In this document: piece by piece, positions 57,830-64,000 of the stretch
Layout: the number at the start of each line of letters is the position of its first letter
Numbering within the stretch: the first letter of the stretch is position 1
NCBI GenBank assembly: GCA_023460395.1
Contig: JAEWQB010000017.1
Location: 1 to 64,000 of the forward strand
Length of the DNA: 64,000 nt
Reading direction: 5' to 3'
Source of the DNA: Pseudomonadota bacterium
GTDB lineage: Bacteria; Desulfobacterota; Desulfovibrionia; Desulfovibrionales; Desulfovibrionaceae
Notes under the pieces: model-generated
Seen by the model: only the letters and a program-made list of their open reading frames with translations
Database searches by the model: none
Told to the model about the DNA's origin: nothing
Translations under genes and position numbers: made by a program

Positions 57830-58738
57830 ATGCTCGACTACCGACAAATGGAAGCACTCGCCGCTGTGGCGGAAGAAGGCGGCTTTGATAGGGCCGCACG
57901 GCGGCTGCATATCACTCAATCCGCCGTTTCTCAGCGGCTCCGGGCGCTTGAAGACACCGTGGGGCAGGCCCTTGTGGTGCGCACTGTCCCGGCACGCCCC
58001 ACAGAAGCGGGCCGCCAGTTGCTTATTCACTTTCAGCGAGTGCGCCAGTTGGAGAGCGATATTCTTATCGGGTTACGGGACGGCGCGGATTCGGCACCGG
58101 CGGCTCCCCCGACCTTGCGCGTGGCGGTCAATGAAGACAGCCTTGCGACATGGTTCCTGCCGGTACTGCGCCCATTCATGGAACACCACGCTGTGTTGCT
58201 GGATATTCATGCGGAAGATCAGGAACGTACCCATGCGCTTCTCCGTAACGGCGATGTGGCGGGTTGTGTCACTACCCGCCCCAATCCCATTCAGGGGTGC
58301 CGCTGTGTCTATCTGGGGGCCATGGAATATCGGTGCGCCGCCTCTCCCGGCTTCTTCAACCGTTGGTTTGCGGACGGGATAACCGCAGAAGGCATCCGCT
58401 GCGCACCCGCTGTCACATTTAACCGTAACGATTTACTGCATGTTCGGTTCGCCCAACGGTTCGGCGTCCGTTCAGGTGAATTCCAGACACATTACGTTCC
58501 CTCATCCGAGGCCTTCGTGGCGTTGGTTGAAATGGGTCTGGCCTACGGCATGGTGCCACATCCGCAGTTGTTGCCCATGTTGCAACGCGGAACATTATGC
58601 GAACTGGCCCCAGAGCACCCGGTGACGGTGCACCTTTACTGGCATCAGTGGAACTTGGGCACGGCACTGCTCACCACGCTGACGGAGACACTTGTGGCGG
58701 GATGCGCCCGTATTCTGTTACGCCGTATGCCGGACTAA
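57830..58738 (+). CDS. argP: LysR-family regulator ArgP
   Basis: A LysR-type activator of arginine export. The helix-turn-helix is MEALAAVAEEGGFDRAARRLHITQSAVSQRLRALEDTVGQALVVRTVPARPTEAG at residues 5-60, characteristic of the ArgP/IciA subgroup, which has VVR and PTEAG after the recognition helix. The C-terminal effector domain begins LRVAVNEDSLATWFLPVL. The length of 302 aa is normal. Its divergent partner argO is the expected target. Confidence 0.92.
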   Translation: MLDYRQMEALAAVAEEGGFDRAARRLHITQSAVSQRLRALEDTVGQALVVRTVPARPTEAGRQLLIHFQRVRQLESDILIGLRDGADSAPAAPPTLRVAVNEDSLATWFLPVLRPFMEHHAVLLDIHAEDQERTHALLRNGDVAGCVTTRPNPIQGCRCVYLGAMEYRCAASPGFFNRWFADGITAEGIRCAPAVTFNRNDLLHVRFAQRFGVRSGEFQTHYVPSSEAFVALVEMGLAYGMVPHPQLLPMLQRGTLCELAPEHPVTVHLYWHQWNLGTALLTTLTETLVAGCARILLRRMPD

Positions 58739-58872
58739 CGTCCGCGAACGAATCCCGGAAGGACACAGGTTATCCTCTCCACCACCTTGAAAAGCCGCGC
58801 CCTTTGGTGCATATCTGACCCGACGTCTGTGAACCCAGCTCCCCTGCGGGACATACGCATTATGGAGGAATC

Positions 58873-60855
58873 ATGCCGCCCCTGAGCATTCTGGTCGTCG
58901 ACGATGAACAAATCGTCGCACTAGACATCCGGCGCACGCTCGAACGTCTGGGGTATGCGGTGTGCGCTGTGGAGGCCGACGGTCCCTCCGCCGTACAACG
59001 CGCGGGAGATCTGCGACCAGACCTTGTGCTCATGGATATCCGCCTGCGCGGTGAAATGGACGGCATTCAGGCCGCAGGCATTATCTCGGCGAAACTGCGC
59101 ATCCCCGTTATCTACCTCACCGCCTATTCCGATCAGGCCACGCTGGAACGCGCGAAAACGGCAAACCCTTTCGGTTTCCTCATCAAACCCTTTGAGGAAC
59201 GCGAGCTGCACTCCACTATAGAAATTGCCCTGCTCAAACACTCCGCAGAGTGCCGCTTGGACGAAGCCCGGCGCAAAGCGGAGCAGGAAAATCTAGCAAA
59301 ATCAGGCTATTTTGCAGACATGAGCCACGAAATACGCAATTCGCTCAACGGCATTGTGGGCATGACCGACCTTGCGCTGGATACCACACTCTCCGGTGAG
59401 CAACGGGAATATCTCTCCACCGTGCTGGATTCCGCAGAAAACTTGCTCAGTATCCTGAACGATGTGCTCGATATTTCCCGCATAGAGGCGCGCCGTCTCT
59501 CTCTATCCGAAAAGCCATTCGATATCAGCCAAACCGTTTCCAAGGCGGTGCGCTCTATCCGGCCCGATGCAGACAAAAAAGGACTGAACGTCTCATGGGA
59601 CATGGCCCCGGACGTACCGGAAAGCATAAAAGGCGATGCGGGCAGACTGCATCAAATTCTTGTAAACTTGCTGGGGAACGCCATAAAATTTACAGAGCGC
59701 GGTTCCGTCTCCGTGGAAGTGAACCAGATCCGCGACGCCCTGCGCACTCCGGCGGGAGCCTCCGCAGAACCCGCAGTGCACCTGCTGTTCTCCGTGCGGG
59801 ATACAGGCATGGGTATCCCGGACGACCGGCTGCAGACAGTCTTTGAACGATACCGCCAAGTGGATAGGGAATCCGCGTCCCCGCAAACGGGGTCTGGTCT
59901 GGGGCTGGCTATCTGCAAAGAACTGGTTGAGCTTATGGATGGTAAAATATGGGTACGAAGCCGCCTCAACCAAGGCAGTACCTTTTATTTCACCGCCGCG
60001 TTCTCGCAGCACCACGCGACGAACCAGTCTCCCCTCACTGCCACTCCCAGCGATGCCGAAGCGCCACTCCCACCCCTGCATGTGCTTGCCACAGATGACA
60101 ACCCTGTCAGCCGCAAGCTTCTTCGCATGCTGCTGGAACGGCAAGGGCACTCCTGTGTTACCGCGTCCAACGGACTGGAAATGCTGGCGCTTTTAGCCCA
60201 AGAACGCTTTGATCTAGTTCTAACAAACATCCAAATGCCGCGTATGGGCGGGCTGGAGGCCGTGCGGCGCATCCGCTCCGGCATGGCGGAGGGCGTTTCC
60301 CCGGACATTCCCGTCATTGCTATAACCGCCCACGCTCTCAAAGGTGACAGAGAGCGGTTTCTGGAAGCGGGCATGACAGACTATGTTGCAAAGCCCCTGC
60401 ACAGTGCCCGGTTTTATCAGGCGCTTCGCCGCGTCTTCCCCTCAGACTCTTCCCCGCAACCGGAGCAGGCGCGACCGGTCACTCAGCCTTCCCTGCCGCT
60501 GCTGGACAGAGAAGCGGGGCTTGCCTGCGCAAGCGGCGACGACCACCGCATGCGGGAAAACTGGCAGACCTATTTAGCCGAGGCACCGGGGTATATGAAT
60601 ACCGTACGCGAGGTCTTGCGCGGTCGGGAGCCACGGTTAGACATCACTCTAACCCAAGTCGCCCTTGGAGCAGCGCAGACACTGGCCCACGTCTCCCAAA
60701 CAATCGGAGCATCCGCCATGACCGCAGCAACCCAAAACTGCATAACCGCACTGGAAATGCGGGACAGGGAGCATGTTGAACATACCTTGCGGCATCTGGA
60801 TGCCACGTTGCTGCATACACTCAGTATTCTTGATACCTGCATAAAAAGCTTGTAG
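58873..60855 (+). CDS. Hybrid histidine kinase: receiver, kinase, pseudo-receiver, pseudo-Hpt, 660 aa
   Basis: Receiver 1 (about 1-120) is intact: VVDDEQ, phosphoacceptor in LVLMDIRLRGEMDG, Lys in LIKPF. The kinase core (about 140-380) is intact, with the H-box FADMSHEIRNSLNGIVGM and G-boxes DTGMGIPDDRLQTVFERYRQVD and GLGLAICKEL. Receiver 2 (about 398-520) has lost its Asp: VLTNIQMPRMGG, with Asn in its place. The last domain (about 550-655) aligns with Hpt modules, but where relatives read HTLKG this one reads QTLAH, so the phospho-His is Gln and the Lys is Ala. There is no membrane segment. Only receiver 1 and the H-box can carry phosphate. No obvious regulator gene pairs with it; the two-component pair at 61086 follows. 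Confidence 0.9.
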   Translation: MPPLSILVVDDEQIVALDIRRTLERLGYAVCAVEADGPSAVQRAGDLRPDLVLMDIRLRGEMDGIQAAGIISAKLRIPVIYLTAYSDQATLERAKTANPFGFLIKPFEERELHSTIEIALLKHSAECRLDEARRKAEQENLAKSGYFADMSHEIRNSLNGIVGMTDLALDTTLSGEQREYLSTVLDSAENLLSILNDVLDISRIEARRLSLSEKPFDISQTVSKAVRSIRPDADKKGLNVSWDMAPDVPESIKGDAGRLHQILVNLLGNAIKFTERGSVSVEVNQIRDALRTPAGASAEPAVHLLFSVRDTGMGIPDDRLQTVFERYRQVDRESASPQTGSGLGLAICKELVELMDGKIWVRSRLNQGSTFYFTAAFSQHHATNQSPLTATPSDAEAPLPPLHVLATDDNPVSRKLLRMLLERQGHSCVTASNGLEMLALLAQERFDLVLTNIQMPRMGGLEAVRRIRSGMAEGVSPDIPVIAITAHALKGDRERFLEAGMTDYVAKPLHSARFYQALRRVFPSDSSPQPEQARPVTQPSLPLLDREAGLACASGDDHRMRENWQTYLAEAPGYMNTVREVLRGREPRLDITLTQVALGAAQTLAHVSQTIGASAMTAATQNCITALEMRDREHVEHTLRHLDATLLHTLSILDTCIKSL

Positions 60856-61000
60856 GCGGAGCGGGGTAACGGGAAAATCCGGGTGCCCTATCCCACGGAA
60901 GATGCTGGTTCCCGATGCACGCCGTGTTTCAAACATTCCCGCGCGGGAGCCGTGAGGCTGGCTGTTTGTACCATTTCCGGTTAGATTGTCCGCATCTTGC

Positions 61001-61018
61001 GAAATGACACACCATTTC
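61001..61018. promoter_or_regulatory. Palindrome before the kinase gene
   Basis: GAAATG-N6-CATTTC lies 67 bp before the kinase start, with a related CATTTC near 60972. It is a possible operator, supported only by symmetry and position. Confidence 0.3.
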
Positions 61019-61085
61019 ACAGGCGTCCGTTGTTCCTGTCCGCCATTTTCCGCGCCATTCCGCGCTGCCTTCTTCTGGAGCCCAG

Positions 61086-62861
61086 ATGAGCTTACACTGC
61101 CCCAACCATTCCCCCGCCATGCCGGAGCCATCCAAGCCGTCTTGCGCCTCCTCTGCCGGTCCACGGGAGGAAGCCACTTGCGGATGCGATGCACTTTCGG
61201 CCCCGTCCTCGCAACGGCTCAGTGTCTGGCTTATGGAGCAGTTGGCGGATACCCCCGGACACGCCCAGTCATTTACCTATGTGGAAGCCACGCTTTCTCC
61301 GCTCATATCACTTCCAGCTCAACATGTTGCCGCATGGCTGCGGGCGGCGCTCCACAAACCAGAAATCACCTCGGTGCTGGAAAAGCAGCATAAAGCGCAG
61401 AACCATGGGCACTTTGCGGCATACCCACTGCAATTAGAGCACGCGGGCAGAGAATGCTCCGTACTGGTGACGCCGCGCCCCGTCCTTGGACCGGAAGGGG
61501 AAGCTGTCACAGCCACGCTTTCCGCAGTGCCCCCGGAGCAGGAAGAGCGGCTCGCGCTATTGGAAGAGCGCTATCGGTCTATTACCGATAACCTCTCTGT
61601 GGGAATTGCCATGCTGGACGCAGATATGCAGGTTTCCACCGCCAACCCGCGATTTACCCGCTGGTTTGGTGGTCCCTTGCGGTTTGGCCCCCCCACCAAA
61701 ACAGACCTGCCGCAGTTGGACAAACTTTTTTGTTCCATGCCCTGCACCGCCACGGCCCCCCCTGTTTCTCCGACGGAAAACACCACACAGCAACTACAGT
61801 CCGACCGTCCCTCCATGCCCTGCCAAGAAGCCCCCCTTGATCTTGCCCGGCGGAGTTTTCGTGACGGGCAGGCGCATGAAGACGAATTTCTTTGCCATGT
61901 GGAAGACCGCGACCGCGCGTTTCGCGTCACTGCCTGCCCCATTCGAGGCATGGGAGGGTCCGTCCGATCAGTTATTCTCTTGCTGGAAGATGTGACCGAA
62001 CGCAAACGCGTTGCCGAACGCCTGAATCGCGCCCGCCAGCTTGAGGCCATGGGCACCCTTGCGGCGGGCATCGCCCATGAGATAAACCAGCCCTTGTCCG
62101 CACTGCGGCTATACGCCAGCGGGCTGGAACTACTTGTGGAACAACAACGCGCTATCGCGCCAGAAACGCTGCTTGCCCGCTTGGGGTGGATTCTGCGCGA
62201 GGCGGACACTATCCACGATATTATCGCGCATATGCGCTCACTGGTCATGCAGAAGGGTGCCCCCCCCACCGGACGGGCCAACCTGAACAAGGCGGTTGAC
62301 CGGGCTCTTGGCCTTATCGGCGCACAGCTTGCCGCCCACGGGGTGCAGGTGCAACTGCTTCTCGCGCCCGATCTGCCGGACTGTCTGGCTAACATTGTGC
62401 AATTGGAGCAGGTAGTCATTAATTTGGTAGTCAACGCCATGCACGCGCTGGATACGCTGGACACACAAACCCACACCCATAAGTGGATACGCATCGGCAC
62501 CACCCGCTCGCGTATGTCCAATGGCAGCCCCGCCGTGCAATTGAGTGTCGCCGATAATGGTCCCGGCCTTACGGGACTGGAATCCCGCATTTTCGACCCC
62601 TTTTTCACCACAAAAAATGCCGAACCAATGCATGGGCAGAACGGTGTCCCCACGGAAACGGAATGGGGCGACACGGGCGGCATGGGGCTGGGGCTTTCTA
62701 TTGTGCATACCTTTGTGGACTCGTGGCGGGGCGAAATAGAAACCTCGCCCACGGCTCCGGGGTCTGGAGCCACCTTTACCATAACCCTGCGCGAATTTGA
62801 CGATACCACGCGCACCGATACGGACACCCCGGAGGATACGGATGCGCATTCTCATAGTTGA
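61086..62861 (+). CDS. PAS-domain sensor histidine kinase, 591 aa
   Basis: A soluble kinase without membrane helices. The first 150 residues are unlike known domains; a PAS domain lies at about 160-310 (RYRSITDNLSVGIAMLDADMQ, ending VILLLEDVTERKR). The H-box is GIAHEINQPLSALRLYASGLELL, with His and the Asn-Gln-Pro of the DctB-like group. The N-box is NLVVNAMHALD; the G-boxes are DNGPGLTGLESRIFDPFFTTK and GMGLGLSIVHTFV, with a 20-residue insertion (about 515-535) in the ATP lid. The gene overlaps the response regulator start by 20 bp, so both are translated together. Confidence 0.93.
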   Translation: MSLHCPNHSPAMPEPSKPSCASSAGPREEATCGCDALSAPSSQRLSVWLMEQLADTPGHAQSFTYVEATLSPLISLPAQHVAAWLRAALHKPEITSVLEKQHKAQNHGHFAAYPLQLEHAGRECSVLVTPRPVLGPEGEAVTATLSAVPPEQEERLALLEERYRSITDNLSVGIAMLDADMQVSTANPRFTRWFGGPLRFGPPTKTDLPQLDKLFCSMPCTATAPPVSPTENTTQQLQSDRPSMPCQEAPLDLARRSFRDGQAHEDEFLCHVEDRDRAFRVTACPIRGMGGSVRSVILLLEDVTERKRVAERLNRARQLEAMGTLAAGIAHEINQPLSALRLYASGLELLVEQQRAIAPETLLARLGWILREADTIHDIIAHMRSLVMQKGAPPTGRANLNKAVDRALGLIGAQLAAHGVQVQLLLAPDLPDCLANIVQLEQVVINLVVNAMHALDTLDTQTHTHKWIRIGTTRSRMSNGSPAVQLSVADNGPGLTGLESRIFDPFFTTKNAEPMHGQNGVPTETEWGDTGGMGLGLSIVHTFVDSWRGEIETSPTAPGSGATFTITLREFDDTTRTDTDTPEDTDAHSHS

Positions 62862-64000
62862 CGACAACACCACAAGCCTGCAAAGCCTGCGGATTGTTCT
62901 CAGCGATCTGGGACATGACCCCGCGCCGTTTTCCGATCCGGTGCTCGCGCTTGAAGAGGCCACCCGCTCATATTTTCCGCTGATTATTACCGACATTCGC
63001 ATGCCGCGCATGAGCGGGCTGCATCTGCTCAGGGAGTTAAAAGGCACACCCCAGACCGCTGCGTGCGACGTGGTTCTTATTACCGGGCACGGCGACATGG
63101 AAACAGCCGTGGGAGCCCTGCGAAACGGTGCCTACGATTACCTCAACAAGCCCATCAATGCCCGCGAGCTGGCCGCCGTGGTGGAGCGGAGTGCGGAACA
63201 TCAGGCATTATTGCTGGAAAACCGTAATCTTCGCAGCCATATGGATGCCCGTGTCCGTGAAGTAGCGGGCGATTTGCACCACCGGCTGGAAGAGGCCCGT
63301 ACCCGCCTACGCGAGGTTGCGGGCATAGGTAGCGTTGTTTCCGAATCTCCGCTCACCGAAAAGCTTATGAACGATGCACGCATGTTCCATGAAGACCCCA
63401 CAGTGCCGGTACTTATTGAAGGGGAAACGGGAACCGGAAAAGAAATTATCGCCCGCCTCATCCATTTTGGCGAAACCGGCAACGAAGAGCCTTTTGTGGC
63501 CCTCAACTGTGCCGCTATCCCGCATGAACTCTTTGAAAGCGAACTCTTCGGGCACGAGGCCGGGGCATATACCGGAAGCCGGGCCGGAGGGGCACAAGGC
63601 AAATTAGACGTTGCGGGGGAAGGCACTGTATTTCTTGATGAAGTTGCCGAATTACCGCTTATCCTGCAACCCAAGCTACTCCGCGTACTGGAAGACCGCA
63701 CCTATTATCGGGTGGGCGGTGTAAAAAAACGCACCTTCCGGGCACGCGTGGTCTGCGCCGCCAACCGCAACCTTGCTGAACTCGTGGAAAAAGGACATTT
63801 CCGCCGCGACCTGTACCACCGTCTCAAGGTTGGGCACCTTATCATCCCTCCGCTCAGAGAACGCCCGGAAGACATTCCCGCCATGGCGGACCTGTTCCTT
63901 GCCCGGCAGGCCAAACGAAAGCGCAAAAAGTTCACGTCCATATCCGACAAAGCGATGCGTCTCTTACTCGCCTACCCGTGGACGGGCAACGTGCGGGAAT
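62842..64000 (+). CDS. Sigma-54-dependent response regulator (partial, GAYTGS variant)
   Basis: The N-terminal 386 codons of an NtrC-type regulator, cut by the window end. The receiver (1-125) is intact: VDDNT, phosphoacceptor in IITDIRMPRMSG, Thr in LITGHGD, Lys in LNKPI. A coiled-coil linker follows. The AAA+ domain (from about 150) has Walker A GETGTGKE, Walker B VFLDEVAEL and LRERPEDIPAMAD. The loop that touches sigma-54 reads GAYTGS instead of GAFTGA. The C-terminal DNA-binding domain is outside the window. GGAGG lies 6 nt before the ATG, inside the kinase gene. The pair resembles DctB/DctD-type systems, but its target is unknown. Confidence 0.93.
   Translation, partial: MRILIVDDNTTSLQSLRIVLSDLGHDPAPFSDPVLALEEATRSYFPLIITDIRMPRMSGLHLLRELKGTPQTAACDVVLITGHGDMETAVGALRNGAYDYLNKPINARELAAVVERSAEHQALLLENRNLRSHMDARVREVAGDLHHRLEEARTRLREVAGIGSVVSESPLTEKLMNDARMFHEDPTVPVLIEGETGTGKEIIARLIHFGETGNEEPFVALNCAAIPHELFESELFGHEAGAYTGSRAGGAQGKLDVAGEGTVFLDEVAELPLILQPKLLRVLEDRTYYRVGGVKKRTFRARVVCAANRNLAELVEKGHFRRDLYHRLKVGHLIIPPLRERPEDIPAMADLFLARQAKRKRKKFTSISDKAMRLLLAYPWTGNVRE

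Overview
The window looks like a chromosomal segment of a Desulfovibrio-like sulfate reducer (Desulfovibrionaceae). The evidence is a rubrerythrin, a periplasmic CbiK cobaltochelatase with its own signal peptide, TRAP transport feeding a lyase pathway, iron-dependent alcohol dehydrogenases, many sigma-54 activators and moderately high GC. The assignment rests on gene content, not on a database comparison.

Layout. (1) 1-1700 is a small accessory patch beside a tRNA-Glu gene: the edge of an IS3-family element, a divergent pair of helix-turn-helix regulators around a perfect 16-bp inverted repeat, and a decayed MobA/MobL relaxase fragment. (2) 2529-6791 holds a two-gene operon (FeeM-like N-acyl amino acid synthase, then an E1/ThiF-nitroreductase fusion) and a divergent glycosyltransferase that has lost its N-terminal domain. 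(3) 6862-8488 holds rubrerythrin and a ZIP metal transporter. (4) 8778-20632 is an ethanolamine module with no microcompartment genes: a dctP-dctQ-dctM-eutB-eutC operon facing an iron ADH, a histidine kinase, an NtrC-type regulator and a second iron ADH that has a sigma-54 promoter and upstream palindromes. (5) 21173-25110 holds a kinase-like protein and a sigma-54 activator that have both lost phosphoacceptor residues, followed by four copies of a TATCCG-N6-CGGACA palindrome, a sigma-54-like promoter and an apparently non-coding stretch. (6) 25111-37135 holds CheV, a Gate-domain membrane protein, a cobalamin riboswitch driving cbiK-btuC-btuD-btuF-cbiL-cbiQ, a MarR-mntP pair and a chemoreceptor. 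(7) 37280-56941 is core machinery: tlyA, rpmE, a DUF1385 gene, prfA, prmC, lpxC, tRNAs, tuf, rpmG, tRNA-Trp, secE, nusG, rplKAJL and rpoBC. (8) 57043-64000 holds divergent argO/argP, a hybrid kinase with a lost receiver Asp and a lost Hpt His, and a kinase/sigma-54 regulator pair cut by the window end.

How the parts connect. EutBC needs adenosylcobalamin, and the window also carries a B12-riboswitch operon for cobalt insertion, corrinoid-type uptake and corrin methylation. The ADHs could dispose of the acetaldehyde made by EutBC. Three sigma-54 activators lie in the window, and two candidate target promoters sit beside the first two of them. The strongest candidates for something undescribed are the phosphoacceptor-less regulatory pair with its palindrome array, and the FeeM/E1-nitroreductase operon.
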